64,000 nt of DNA from Flavobacterium collinsii. GTDB taxonomy: Bacteria > Bacteroidota > Bacteroidia > Flavobacteriales > Flavobacteriaceae. The stretch covers positions 1 to 64,000 of the forward strand of contig NZ_CADCST010000064.1 of the NCBI RefSeq assembly GCF_902804485.1. The letters are read 5' to 3'. Both the position numbers and the translations under genes were made by a program. The notes under the pieces are model-generated. The model had not been told where the DNA came from. It searched no databases and saw only the letters and a list, made by a program, of their open reading frames with translations. Of this stretch, positions 50,194-59,699 are shown piece by piece (the first letter of the stretch is position 1; each line of letters starts with the position of its first letter).

Positions 50194-51540
50194 TTAGGTG
50201 TTTTTTAGGTCGTATTTCTCAATTCTTCGGTACAAAGCTGCTCTTGACAACCCAAGTTCTTCGGCTGTTTTACTGATGTTGCCATTGTTTTTAAACAATG
50301 TTTTCTCGATCGCACTTCTTTCCATTTCAGACAACGGATTTTCATCATTTTCCTGAAATTCTTCGAAATCCAAAATATCCAGATTGGTCACCGAAATAGT
50401 CTGGTTATCGGCTAAAATTAAAGCGCGTTCAATTTTATTCTCCAACTCCCGAATATTTCCTTTCCAGGGATATTTCTCCAAATAAGGACCAACGTTATCC
50501 TCAAAACGCCAATTTTCCTGATTGTATTTTTCGGCAATCTTATCCAGAATAAAATTAGCCATCGGAACGATATCGTCTTTTCGTTCGCGTAAAGAAGGCA
50601 GATAAATCTCCATCGTGTTGATGCGGTACAGCAAATCTTCACGAAATGTTTTATTTTTCACCTCCGCTTTTATGTCGGCATTTGTAGCAGCAATAATCCT
50701 TACATTTAGTGGCCTTGCTCTGCTCTCTCCCAAGCGGGTTACGGTTTTAGTTTGCAAAACGTGCAGTAACTTAGATTGCAGATGCAGCGGAATATTCCCT
50801 ATTTCATCCAAAAAGATCGTACCTCCCGAAGCCGTTTCAAATCTTCCGGCCGTATCGGTTTTAGCATCTGTAAAAGCTCCTTTGGCATAACCAAAAAGTT
50901 CACTCTCGAATAAATTATCACTCAGCGAACCCAGATCGACATGTACAAAAGGGCGCTCTTTACGTTCTGAATTCAGATGAATGTACTCTGCAAAAACATA
51001 TTTTCCGGTTCCGTTTTCACCAAGTATCAAAACGTTAGCATCCGTTTTAGCTACTCTTTCGGCAATCGAATAGGCTTGTTTGATCTTTAGAGAAGTTCCT
51101 GTAAAATAACTTTTGGTCGTTTTTTCAACTATTTCTTTTTTACTGTTTTTTCGACTTTCAATTACTGCTTTATCAATGATCTCCAGTAATTTTTCGTTGT
51201 TCCAGGGTTTCAAAACATAATCGAAAGCACCAATTTTGATTCCTTCAACTGCGGTATCAATTTTACCAAAAGCAGTCATTAAGATCACAATCGTTTGCGG
51301 CGAAAGCGTTTTTATTTCCTTCAGCCAATGGATTCCTTCGCGTCCGTCTTCAAAACCAATCCGGTAATTCATGTCTAACAAAACCACATTTATTTCATTT
51401 TCACTTAAAATTGAAATGATTTTTTTAGGACTATTTGTCGTGAAAATGGTTTCAAAATGTTTTTTGAGGATCATTTTTGCCGAAAAAAGAATTTCTTCCT
51501 GATCGTCAACGATTAATATTTGGGCTTGTTTTTTTCGCAT
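50194..51540 (-). CDS. Sigma-54-dependent response regulator (NtrC family)
   Basis: A 448-residue activator from ATG 51540 (an upstream in-frame start at 51591 would run through the predicted enhancer sites). The receiver domain (about 5-120) has acidic DD, phosphoacceptor D56 in VVLLDMNY, and LKPW near the end. The AAA+ domain has Walker A GENGTGKYVF, the sigma-54 contact loop as KGAFTDA (canonical GAFTGA), Walker B GGTIFLDEIG, and RINTMEIYLP. The C-terminal Fis-type HTH is GNISKTAEELGLSRAALYRR. It faces the efflux operon whose promoter looks sigma-54-type. The kinase is its likely partner. Confidence 0.94.
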   Translation of the reverse strand: MRKKQAQILIVDDQEEILFSAKMILKKHFETIFTTNSPKKIISILSENEINVVLLDMNYRIGFEDGREGIHWLKEIKTLSPQTIVILMTAFGKIDTAVEGIKIGAFDYVLKPWNNEKLLEIIDKAVIESRKNSKKEIVEKTTKSYFTGTSLKIKQAYSIAERVAKTDANVLILGENGTGKYVFAEYIHLNSERKERPFVHVDLGSLSDNLFESELFGYAKGAFTDAKTDTAGRFETASGGTIFLDEIGNIPLHLQSKLLHVLQTKTVTRLGESRARPLNVRIIAATNADIKAEVKNKTFREDLLYRINTMEIYLPSLRERKDDIVPMANFILDKIAEKYNQENWRFEDNVGPYLEKYPWKGNIRELENKIERALILADNQTISVTNLDILDFEEFQENDENPLSEMERSAIEKTLFKNNGNISKTAEELGLSRAALYRRIEKYDLKNT

Positions 51541-51552
51541 GCTGTCTTTTTT

Positions 51553-51590
51553 TGTCCGATTCTGAACGGTCAACTGTTCATTTCCGAACA
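51553..51590 (+). promoter_or_regulatory. Two predicted enhancer (UAS) palindromes
   Basis: TGTCC-N6-GAACG at 51553-51568 and TGTTC-N6-GAACA at 51575-51590. Their centres are 22 bp apart, about two helical turns, and they lie 65-100 bases upstream of the -24 element: the arrangement expected for an NtrC-type activator. Confidence 0.62.
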
Positions 51591-51653
51591 CTTCTATTTT
51601 GGATGGTTTTTAAAGCTTCTTTAAAATCAACACTTTACAAATGATAATTTTTA

Positions 51654-51668
51654 TGGCACAGTATTTAC
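51654..51668 (+). promoter_or_regulatory. Sigma-54 promoter of efflux operon
   Basis: TGGCAC-N5-TTAC. The GG of -24 and the AC in place of the -12 GC are separated by ten bases, the correct spacing; one mismatch from consensus. The adaptor ATG follows 31 bases on. Confidence 0.72.
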
Positions 51669-51698
51669 CTATTGGTAATCAGTAAATTATTTAAAAAA

Positions 51699-52946
51699 AT
51701 GGACAAGTTAATTCCTCGTAAAAATAGAAAATTTAGATATCTCACAATAGCAATTGGAGTTTTTTTAGTTTTGGCAACAATCGTATTTTTCTCGTTTAAT
51801 ACCAAAAGAAGTCTAAACGTAAAAGCAGATGAACTAAGTATTCAGAAAGTCGAAAAAGATTTCTTTGAAGATTTCGTTGTTTTTCAGGCCAAAGTAGAAC
51901 CTCTTAATGTAATGCTTGTGAATGTTACCGAGGGCGGATCTGTAAAAGAAATTTTTGTTGAAAATGGTGCAATGGTAACCAAAGGTCAGTCTTTAGCCCG
52001 CTTGTTCAATCCAAACACAGAACTAAACTATCTGACTCAGGAAACAGCAATTATCGAGCAAATTAACAATCTAAATACAGGGAAACTGAACATTAGAAAT
52101 CAGGAATTAAACTTAAACAAAGACCTGGTTTTAATCGAACATGATTATAATGATGCCAAAAGGCTGTACGATATGAACGCGAAATTGTTTGAAAAAGATG
52201 TGATTTCGAGAAATGACTGGAATAATTTTAAAGAAAGTCTGCGTTTTCAGGACGAGCGCAAAAGAACGATCCAGCAAAGTATTCAAAAAGAAAAACAAAC
52301 CAATCAGGTTCAAATTTCTCAAATCAACCGTTCTATTCAGACTATGGAGAAAAGCCTGGATATTTTAAGAAACAATAAAAAGAACTTTTTAATCACAGCA
52401 CCTGAAACGGGCAGACTGACTTCTTTTCAACCTGTTTTGGGAAAAACTTTTCAGGCAGGCGAAAGTATCGGAAAAATCGATTCTAAACAGGGGTATAAGT
52501 TAACCGCTGATGTAGATGAGTTCTATCTCGAAAAAGTACGCGAAGGCTTAAAAGGCCAGGTAGAGTTTCAAGGGAAAAATCTGGAAGTGTTAGTTACAAA
52601 AGTGGTTCCGGAAGTAAAAAGCGGCCACTTTAGAGTGGAGCTGGCTTTTATCTCCAAAGAAAATATCACTTTACAAGACGGGCTTAGTTTTGGGGTAAAA
52701 CTGATTCTGTCCGAAAAGAACAAGACACTTGTGGTTTCAAAAGGAAGTTTCAATCAGGAAACAGCCGGAAAATGGATCTTTGTAGTAAAAGGAAACAAAG
52801 CCGAAAGAAGAAACATAAAACTAGGCCGCGAAAACCCATCGTATTACGAAGTGTTGGAAGGTTTAAAAGAAGGAGAATCTGTCATTACTTCATCTTATAC
52901 CGATTATAAAGACATTGAAGAGTTATCGATTAATCGCGCTCAGTAG
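51699..52946 (+). CDS. ABC efflux membrane-fusion (MacA/HlyD-type) adaptor
   Basis: About 415 residues from ATG 51699; an in-frame start at 51672 would add nine residues. One membrane anchor (about 17-37, LTIAIGVFLVLATIVFFSF) is followed by a lipoyl half (VNVTEGGSVKEIFVENGAMV), a long coiled coil (about 110-225, RIQQSIQKE-type repeats), the second lipoyl half (PETGRLTSFQPVLGKTFQAG), and a barrel with a KAERRNIKLGRENP end. With the ATPase and permease downstream it forms a MacAB-like exporter. It is the first gene behind the sigma-54 element. Confidence 0.9.
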   Translation: MDKLIPRKNRKFRYLTIAIGVFLVLATIVFFSFNTKRSLNVKADELSIQKVEKDFFEDFVVFQAKVEPLNVMLVNVTEGGSVKEIFVENGAMVTKGQSLARLFNPNTELNYLTQETAIIEQINNLNTGKLNIRNQELNLNKDLVLIEHDYNDAKRLYDMNAKLFEKDVISRNDWNNFKESLRFQDERKRTIQQSIQKEKQTNQVQISQINRSIQTMEKSLDILRNNKKNFLITAPETGRLTSFQPVLGKTFQAGESIGKIDSKQGYKLTADVDEFYLEKVREGLKGQVEFQGKNLEVLVTKVVPEVKSGHFRVELAFISKENITLQDGLSFGVKLILSEKNKTLVVSKGSFNQETAGKWIFVVKGNKAERRNIKLGRENPSYYEVLEGLKEGESVITSSYTDYKDIEELSINRAQ

Positions 52947-52949
52947 GAG

Positions 52950-53100
52950 TTTTTAGTTTTCAGTCGCGGTTTTCAGTCGCAGTTCTCAGTCGCAGTCGCA
53001 GTCTCAGTCGCAGTCTCAGTTCACAATTCACAGTTCACAATTCACAGTTCACAATTCACAGTTCACAGTTTACATTTTACAATTAACATTTTACAATACA
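52950..53100. repeat. CAGTCG and CACAATT/CAGTT tandem arrays
   Basis: About eight CAGTCG/CAGTCT-type hexamers (52960-53008) run into TTCACAATTCACAG 14-mer units (53018-53070). They lie inside the efflux operon between the adaptor and ATPase genes and could vary in length. Confidence 0.85.
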
Positions 53101-53165
53101 CAAAGTTTCAATCATCAATCATCAATCAAAAAATAGAATTAACAACAACTAAATTTTTAAAACTT

Positions 53166-53873
53166 ATGATAACCATTCAAAACCTAACCAAAGTTTTTAG
53201 AACAGAAGAAGTAGAAACGGCAGCTTTAAGCGGCATTTCTTTAGAGATAAAAAAAGGAGATTTTTTAACCATTATGGGGCCTTCTGGTTGTGGAAAATCG
53301 ACTTTACTAAATATCATTGGGCTTTTGGACAGTGCATCGGGCGGGAGCTACAAATTATTAGATCAGGAAATGATTGGTTTAAAAGAGAAAGGAAGAGCAA
53401 ATGTCCGCAAAGAAAACATTGGTTTTATTTTCCAGAATTTCAACCTGATCGACGAACTTTCGGTTTATGACAATATCGAATTGCCTTTGATTTACAACAA
53501 TGTAAAAGTTTCTGAAAGAAAACAAAAAATTGAGGCTATTGCCGAAAAACTAAATATTTCACACCGTCTTAAACATTTCCCACAACAACTTTCCGGAGGA
53601 CAACAGCAAAGAGTTGCCGTTGCAAGAGCTCTTGTAAACGATCCTAAAATTATTCTGGCCGATGAGCCAACCGGAAACTTAGATAGTAAAAACGGTAATG
53701 AGGTAATGGAACTTTTAACCGATTTGCATGCTAAAGGAGCTACCATTTTAATGGTTACCCACTCTGATTATGACGCTTCATTTTCGCAAAGAACGATTCA
53801 TATGAAAGATGGTGTGATATTCTCTGAAAAATTTAATCAGCGTAATGTTGATGTTTTTATGGACGCTAAATAA
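53166..53873 (+). CDS. ABC transporter ATP-binding protein (MacB/LolD type)
   Basis: A 235-residue ATPase: Walker A GPSGCGKSTLLNIIG, Q-loop FIFQNFNLIDELSVYDN, signature LSGGQQQRVAVARALV, Walker B KIILADEPTGNLDS, and the H-loop MVTHSDYD. The LDSASGG and NLDSKNG features are typical of the MacB/LolD/FtsE group. It powers the permease at 54021-56450. It lies 219 bases after the adaptor, the gap being repeat, so an extra promoter is possible but not seen. Confidence 0.95.
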   Translation: MITIQNLTKVFRTEEVETAALSGISLEIKKGDFLTIMGPSGCGKSTLLNIIGLLDSASGGSYKLLDQEMIGLKEKGRANVRKENIGFIFQNFNLIDELSVYDNIELPLIYNNVKVSERKQKIEAIAEKLNISHRLKHFPQQLSGGQQQRVAVARALVNDPKIILADEPTGNLDSKNGNEVMELLTDLHAKGATILMVTHSDYDASFSQRTIHMKDGVIFSEKFNQRNVDVFMDAK

Positions 53874-53880
53874 AAATAAA

Positions 53881-53952
53881 ATGATCAAATTTATTGTAAC
53901 CGCAGTCATAATCCTGATGGGATTTGTTTGCAAAATACTATCAATCCTATAA
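53881..53952 (+). CDS. Possible 23-residue hydrophobic peptide
   Basis: ATG 53881, seven bases after the ATPase stop, opens MIKFIVTAVIILMGFVCKIL and ends SIL-stop: one membrane helix. Position inside the ABC operon suggests a small regulatory or assembly subunit, but chance cannot be excluded. Confidence 0.4.
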   Translation: MIKFIVTAVIILMGFVCKILSIL

Positions 53953-54020
53953 AATCTGGCTAATAGCAAAACCTGTAAGACTATTTTAAAAGCTACTATA
54001 ACAACTATAAAAAATATAAC

Positions 54021-56450
54021 ATGATTTTTAACTGGTTTAAAATATTTATATATCATTTGAAGCAAAACAAATTGTTTTCGTTTTTAAATATCCTTGGATT
54101 AAGCATTGGAATTGCCGGAGTGATTTTCGCCATTTTATACTGGAATAACGAAAATGCCTACGATCAATGGAATCCTGAAAAAGATAACGTCTATGAGGTT
54201 TTGAATAAAATTGGAGCAACAGGAGATACCTGGGCCTCCAGCAGTATTCCTTTCGGAAAAACCTGTAAAGCAACAATTCCCGAAATAGAATCGATCTGTT
54301 TTTTTAATTCCTGGTATAGCAATGATATGATTAAATATCAGGGGCAAAAATTCTTTCACAAAAAAATTGCTGTTTCCGACAATGGCTTTTTTGATATGTT
54401 TCCGCTACCTATCGTAAAAGGAGCCAAAACCAATATTCTGAAAGAGAAAAACAGTGTGGCGTTATCAGAAGAAACAGCAAAATTACTTTTTAAGAACGAA
54501 GACCCAATTGGAAAATCAATTACCTATAATTACAAAGATTACACGGTAAAATCGGTTTATAAAATTGTAGCTCCCTCGGCTTTTGAACCCAATTACGTTT
54601 TTAGCGGAGTTACCCGTGATGGCGACGAGCAAAGTTGGGGCAACTTTAATTATGGCTTAATGATTAAAGTTAAAAAAGGAGCTGATATTGCAACTGTTTT
54701 AAAGAAAATACAAAATGTAGATTACGTTAACCGAACTTTAAAAGATGCAAAAGCCAACGGACAGACTCCGGAACAGTATGTAAAAGAAAATGGACAGACA
54801 ACTGTAATATTAGATAAATTAAGCGATACCCGTTTGCACGGTACAAAATCGTCACAGGGAGCAAATCTTCCGGAAGGAAAAGGAAATCTGCAATTGCTTT
54901 ACATTATGGTCGGTCTCTCTATTTTGATTCTGGCGCTTTCTTTGGTCAATTACATCAATTTAGCGACAGCTTCAGCAATAAAACGTGCCAAAGAAGTGGG
55001 TGTACGTAAAATTGTGGGAGCCACTAAAAAGCAGATCATTCTGCAGTTTATTTTCGAAACCGCGATAATAGTAGTTTTAGCCATTATTTTTGCTCTGGCA
55101 ATTGTAGAACTTTCTCTTCCGTACTACAATACTTTTTTGAAAAAATCCCTGACCCTGAATGGCAATGAATTTTACCTGCAGCTCCTCTTTATAATTGGAT
55201 TAGTAATCGTTCTTGCAGGTGTTTTTCCTGCCGTTTACATCTCAAATTTCGAAACACTTAAGGTTTTAAAAGGAAACTTCTCCAGAAGTAAAAGCGGTAT
55301 CTGGATTCGAAATTCGATGCTTATTTTCCAGTTTGGTATTGCCACTTTTTTTATCATTGGTGCTTTAATCGTGAATTCACAGGTAAGTTATATGATGAAT
55401 AAGGATCTTGGTTTTAGTGGAGATCAGGTTATTAAAATTCCTTTTAATTATCAGGAATACGACAAGAAATTCCTTAAATATCAAACCACAAAACAAGAAC
55501 TTTTAAAAATGCCAGGGGTTACAGATGTATCCACCTTTGCCGGTTCTTTTGGAAATAGCACCAACTCCAGTTCAGGATTTACACACAATAGTATTTTTGT
55601 ACAATCCCGAAATGTCGAAATGGATTTTGGTTTTCTCGATATGATGAAAATAAAAATTGTTCAGGGACGCGATTTATCTCCAAAATTTGCTTCGGATACC
55701 ATTGACAATTGGCTGGTAAACGAAACTCTTGTTAAAACATTAGGTCTTAAAAACCCTATTAATACGGTTATAACATCGGGTTGGGGAAATGAAAAAGGAA
55801 ACATGAAATTTAAAATCGTTGGTGTTGTAAAGGATTTTCACATCACGGGATTACAGGACAAAGTACCACCAATGGTTTTTATCAATCTTAAAACTTTAAA
55901 GTGGAATAATTATGATAATATTTATGTGAAAGTTTCTCCGAACAACTTAACCGAAACCTTATCAAAATTAGACAAATTCTGGGCGAAAAACATCAACCAA
56001 GACTATCCTTTTGAATACGAATTTGTCAATAAAGGCTTTGCCAGAACCTATCAGGAACAGGTAAAACAGAAAAATCTGTTTTTCATTTTAAATCTTGTAG
56101 TAATCATCATCGCCATTTTCGGATTGTTTGCTTTGGCGTCCTTTTCAATGGAACGAAGACTAAAAGAAATTGCCATTCGAAAAACATTGGGCGCTGAAAC
56201 AGATGCTTTATTAAAAGAATTATCCAAGCAATATGTTGGCTTTTGTTTACTGGGATTTGTAATTGGCATCATTCCGGCATATATTTTGCTACAAAAATGG
56301 CTGGAAAACTTTGCCTTCCGAATTGGAGTCTCGGTAATTCCATTTAGTATCGCTTTGGCCTCTCTGCTGGCTTTAACGCTAATGATCGTTTTAGCAAAAG
56401 CCTATCAGGTAACAAAGATCGATATCTTAAAATATTTAAAATACGAATAA
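54021..56450 (+). CDS. ABC transporter permease (MacB/FtsX type, duplicated)
   Basis: An 809-residue permease with two FtsX units. Helix 1 (about 20-40, FLNILGLSIGIAGVIFAILY) and a large periplasmic MacB-PCD-like domain (about 45-280) precede three helices near 290-400 including NLATASAIKRAKEVGVRKIV. A second unit has a helix at about 430-450, another extracytoplasmic domain, and helices from about 690 with SMERRLKEIAIRKTLGAETD and the terminal LKYLKYE. This duplicated form is common in Bacteroidota. It is the last gene of the operon; substrate unknown. Confidence 0.93.
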   Translation: MIFNWFKIFIYHLKQNKLFSFLNILGLSIGIAGVIFAILYWNNENAYDQWNPEKDNVYEVLNKIGATGDTWASSSIPFGKTCKATIPEIESICFFNSWYSNDMIKYQGQKFFHKKIAVSDNGFFDMFPLPIVKGAKTNILKEKNSVALSEETAKLLFKNEDPIGKSITYNYKDYTVKSVYKIVAPSAFEPNYVFSGVTRDGDEQSWGNFNYGLMIKVKKGADIATVLKKIQNVDYVNRTLKDAKANGQTPEQYVKENGQTTVILDKLSDTRLHGTKSSQGANLPEGKGNLQLLYIMVGLSILILALSLVNYINLATASAIKRAKEVGVRKIVGATKKQIILQFIFETAIIVVLAIIFALAIVELSLPYYNTFLKKSLTLNGNEFYLQLLFIIGLVIVLAGVFPAVYISNFETLKVLKGNFSRSKSGIWIRNSMLIFQFGIATFFIIGALIVNSQVSYMMNKDLGFSGDQVIKIPFNYQEYDKKFLKYQTTKQELLKMPGVTDVSTFAGSFGNSTNSSSGFTHNSIFVQSRNVEMDFGFLDMMKIKIVQGRDLSPKFASDTIDNWLVNETLVKTLGLKNPINTVITSGWGNEKGNMKFKIVGVVKDFHITGLQDKVPPMVFINLKTLKWNNYDNIYVKVSPNNLTETLSKLDKFWAKNINQDYPFEYEFVNKGFARTYQEQVKQKNLFFILNLVVIIIAIFGLFALASFSMERRLKEIAIRKTLGAETDALLKELSKQYVGFCLLGFVIGIIPAYILLQKWLENFAFRIGVSVIPFSIALASLLALTLMIVLAKAYQVTKIDILKYLKYE

Positions 56451-56470
56451 ACTTGTAGACCATTTTTTTA

Positions 56471-56511
56471 AGAAACCCGCCAAATCATTACGATGTGGCG
56501 GGTTTCTTTTT
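56471..56511. terminator. Bidirectional terminator
   Basis: GAAACCCGCCA (56472-56482) pairs with TGGCGGGTTTC (56496-56506), followed by T-rich DNA, between convergent genes. Confidence 0.88.
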
Positions 56512-56512
56512 C

Positions 56513-58132
56513 CTATTTCGAAACAACAGAATCTGAATACAATAACTTATCCAGTTGTTTATCCCTGTCGTAAACATCAGGGTAAAAACCAATTTCTCCA
56601 TCATCGTTTACCCAGGCCGTAAAATATCCTATGTAAATTGGAATTTTGGTTTTCAGCATGCAGGTGGTTTCTTTTTCTCCACTCATTGCCTTATCAATTT
56701 TATCTACAGGCCAGTCCGGATTATCTTTTAAAATGGCAAGAGCTAAACTTTTTGCCTCCTTTACGTTAATACAGCCGTGACTGAAAATACGTTTTTCAAA
56801 CTCAAATAAACTTTTGGCCGGAGTATCATGCAAATAAATATCATTGGGATTTGGAAACATAAATTTGACTAATCCCAAAGAATTTTTAGGCCCTGGTTTT
56901 TGTCTAACATTCCCTCCGTTCCACTCCATATTATGATCAGCCAGATAATTTTTATCTTCCGCCATTTTCAGTTTCAGCTCATTTTTAATGATACTCTGTG
57001 GAACGTACCAATACGGACTAAATACAATTCGATCCATATTACCACTGAAAATTACAGTCTCCGTCATTCGGGTACCTACAAAAACATCTGAGACCAGTTC
57101 GTATTTACCGTTTTTCACATAAATCAGCCTGAAAGAAGGAATATTAACCATCACATATTCACTGGCCTTTGCCAATGTTGTTGGTATCCATCTGCAGCGT
57201 TCCATATTCAACATGATCGTTTTAATACGATTCCCAATGGGTTCGTTCATTTGGTTGATATGATCACGGGTTATCGCATAATTCAATTTAAGCCCATATC
57301 TCTTTTTATACTTTAAAACTCCAGCCATCATTTCCTCATCATATAAATGACTTTTCGAGTCCTGTGCCAGATCACCAACCACAAACAAACGCTGTCTGAT
57401 TTGTTGGACCGTTATACCGCTGTCAAAAGGTTTCAGGTCTTTATAATTAACACTATCAATATCAATTTTTGTCCACTTATTATTTTTTTCGATCGTTCTG
57501 TATCTTTTCAATACCGCTTTAAGCTTATAATATTGTCCAAATAAAAGATTTTCATCTTTGTTTAATCGGTCGGGATCAACCATAAGGGAATCCAATATTT
57601 TGGAATAAGAAATACTTTTTGCCGGAAGAAACCACCCTATTTTTTTTAGTGTTGCCGGATCAACTCCTGAATAGACATTGCTGGCATAAAACACATACAT
57701 ATTAGATAGTAAAAGTTCCGTATCAATCTGAGGAAGTTCGTTTGTGACATTTTCATTAAAAACGTCGTCTACCAAATCCATATAAGGCATGGTAGCTTTA
57801 ATTCCCTGCTCATTAAGCAAGCGTACTTTGTGATACAGCAACGCCCCAAATTCGCTCACACTCTTATCGTCATACCAGATTGTTTTATATTCTTTTTTCT
57901 TGTAAAGATCCAGAACATCGCTTTGGTATTTTTTTAAATTGGGATACTTTTTGTAAAACTGATTGATTGATTCAGCATCAACAGCAATTTTAGAAAAATA
58001 CTTTTTGGATGCCAAGACATTCTCAAGCCCCTTAACTTCATATTTTACAGTGCTCTCTTTGGAGAAAGATTCAATAGAAAACAGCAAAAAACTAACAATA
58101 ATAATTACAGACAAAGAAGTAAAATTTCGCAT
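56513..58132 (-). CDS. L,D-transpeptidase (YkuD, YcbB/LdtD-like)
   Basis: A 539-residue exported enzyme that forms 3-3 peptidoglycan cross-links or attaches proteins to the wall. A signal peptide (LSVIIIVSFLLFSIESFS) precedes an N-terminal scaffold region and a peptidoglycan-binding-like segment (about 240-275, DSGITVQQIRQRLFVVGDL). The YkuD domain follows (about 320-480): MVNIPSFRLIYVKNGK, then FSHGCINVKEAKSLAL with H452 and catalytic C454. The domain order matches the large LdtD/YcbB group. Periplasmic; single gene. Confidence 0.92.
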   Translation of the reverse strand: MRNFTSLSVIIIVSFLLFSIESFSKESTVKYEVKGLENVLASKKYFSKIAVDAESINQFYKKYPNLKKYQSDVLDLYKKKEYKTIWYDDKSVSEFGALLYHKVRLLNEQGIKATMPYMDLVDDVFNENVTNELPQIDTELLLSNMYVFYASNVYSGVDPATLKKIGWFLPAKSISYSKILDSLMVDPDRLNKDENLLFGQYYKLKAVLKRYRTIEKNNKWTKIDIDSVNYKDLKPFDSGITVQQIRQRLFVVGDLAQDSKSHLYDEEMMAGVLKYKKRYGLKLNYAITRDHINQMNEPIGNRIKTIMLNMERCRWIPTTLAKASEYVMVNIPSFRLIYVKNGKYELVSDVFVGTRMTETVIFSGNMDRIVFSPYWYVPQSIIKNELKLKMAEDKNYLADHNMEWNGGNVRQKPGPKNSLGLVKFMFPNPNDIYLHDTPAKSLFEFEKRIFSHGCINVKEAKSLALAILKDNPDWPVDKIDKAMSGEKETTCMLKTKIPIYIGYFTAWVNDDGEIGFYPDVYDRDKQLDKLLYSDSVVSK

Positions 58133-58449
58133 ATTTTTCAGATTTAAATTTTAGAAAATAAATTTTATTCAAAAAATACCAAAAACCTATAATTTACCCA
58201 AAGACAAGTTTTCACATACTTTTCAGAATAGTTAGGAATCGCAAATTTGGGGTACTCAAATATAGCTAAGATTATTGACATTTTAACGACCTTATTCTTA
58301 AATTTAACCTGATTTCATGTTATGCTTTCTATAAATATTTGCCTGTAAATACAATACGACTTATCCTTTTTTACATTCCGAAATCAAAAAAGGCCTATAA
58401 GAATCATTTTGACCAATCTCAATATCAATAAATACAATTTAAAAAGGGT
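58133..58449. other. AT-rich spacer before mrp
   Basis: No gene and no convincing repeat or hairpin is seen; the mrp promoter begins at its right edge. Confidence 0.5.
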
Positions 58450-58478
58450 TTGAATCCGAACATAATCTGTTATCTTTG
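58450..58478 (+). promoter_or_regulatory. mrp promoter
   Basis: TTG at 58450-58452, 18 bases, TATCTTTG at 58471-58478; the ATG is 72 bases further on. Confidence 0.68.
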
Positions 58479-58549
58479 CAGTCTGAAATCAGTTTAAATA
58501 AATACAATACTTTAAATCGATTTCAATCAATCGAAAATAGTCCATTAAA

Positions 58550-59680
58550 ATGAAATTAGACAGAAAAGAAATTCTTAAAGCTCTAGAAACAATCACTATA
58601 GCCGGAGAAGGAAAAAATATGGTTGAAAGCGGCGCTGTTGCCAATGTTATTACTTTTGGTGATGAAGTTGTGGTAGACCTGGTGTTGCATACGCCGGCAA
58701 TGCATATCAAAAAAAGAGCCGAAGATGATATCAAAAAAACAATTCATGAATTAGTATCTCCTGAAGCAAAAATAAAAGTAAATATTAAAGTAGAAACTCC
58801 GGAGAAAAACGAAATTAAAGGTCGTGCTATCCCTGGAATCAAAAATATTATTGCCGTTGCTTCCGGTAAAGGCGGAGTTGGAAAATCGACTGTTACTGCA
58901 AATCTTGCCGTAACACTTGCCAAAATGGGCTTTTCGGTTGGGGTTCTTGATGCCGATATATACGGACCATCAATGCCGATTATGTTTGATGTTGAAAACG
59001 AAAAACCGGTTTCGATTGTTGTTGACGGAAAATCAAAAATGAAACCTATCGAAAGCTACGAGATCAAAATACTTTCAATTGGTTTCTTTACAGCCCCAAG
59101 TCAGGCTGTAATATGGAGAGGTCCGATGGCTGCAAAAGCCCTGAACCAAATGATTTTTGATGCTGATTGGGGAGAATTAGATTTCATGCTAATCGATTTA
59201 CCTCCGGGAACAGGAGACATCCACCTTTCGATCATGCAATCGTTACCAATTACAGGAGCTGTGGTAGTAAGTACTCCTCAGGCTGTGGCTTTGGCCGATG
59301 CTAAAAAAGGAGTGGCGATGTTCATGCAGGACAACATTAATGTACCTGTTTTGGGAATCATAGAAAACATGGCTTATTTTACACCAGCAGAATTACCTGA
59401 TAATAAATATTATATCTTTGGACAAGAAGGAGCCAAAAATCTTGCCGAAGATTTAAATGTTCCTTTTTTAGGAGAAGTTCCAATTGTACAATCTATTCGT
59501 GAAGCTGGTGACTATGGTCGTCCGGCTGCTTTGCAAACTGCTTCGGCAATCGAAACCGTTTTTGAAGAAATTACCCGAAATGTTGTACAGGAAACCGTAA
59601 ACAGAAACGATAGCTTACCAGCAACCGAAGCCATAAAAATTACAACTATGGCAGGTTGTTCAGCAGTAAAAAAGAATTAA
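58550..59680 (+). CDS. mrp: Mrp/ApbC iron-sulphur carrier ATPase
   Basis: A 376-residue P-loop ATPase that carries and delivers iron-sulphur clusters. An N-terminal MIP18/DUF59 domain (about 1-85, KEILKALETITIAGEGKNMV) is fused to the ATPase. The deviant Walker A is ASGKGGVGKSTVTANLA (106-113), with VLDADIYGPSMP and LIDLPPGTGDIHLS further on. The CxxC of some relatives is not obvious; a single Cys lies near the C-terminus (MAGCSAVKKN). It leads a set with NifU-like and ferredoxin genes, consistent with cluster assembly. Cytoplasmic. Confidence 0.94.
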   Translation: MKLDRKEILKALETITIAGEGKNMVESGAVANVITFGDEVVVDLVLHTPAMHIKKRAEDDIKKTIHELVSPEAKIKVNIKVETPEKNEIKGRAIPGIKNIIAVASGKGGVGKSTVTANLAVTLAKMGFSVGVLDADIYGPSMPIMFDVENEKPVSIVVDGKSKMKPIESYEIKILSIGFFTAPSQAVIWRGPMAAKALNQMIFDADWGELDFMLIDLPPGTGDIHLSIMQSLPITGAVVVSTPQAVALADAKKGVAMFMQDNINVPVLGIIENMAYFTPAELPDNKYYIFGQEGAKNLAEDLNVPFLGEVPIVQSIREAGDYGRPAALQTASAIETVFEEITRNVVQETVNRNDSLPATEAIKITTMAGCSAVKKN

Positions 59681-59699
59681 TATAATGAGATAATGGGAA

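Noticed and set aside
50194..51540. GAFTDA instead of GAFTGA as a sign of lost sigma-54 contact
   Set aside because: This variant occurs in other Bacteroidota activators, and the divergent promoter has a good -24/-12 element, so loss of function is not implied.
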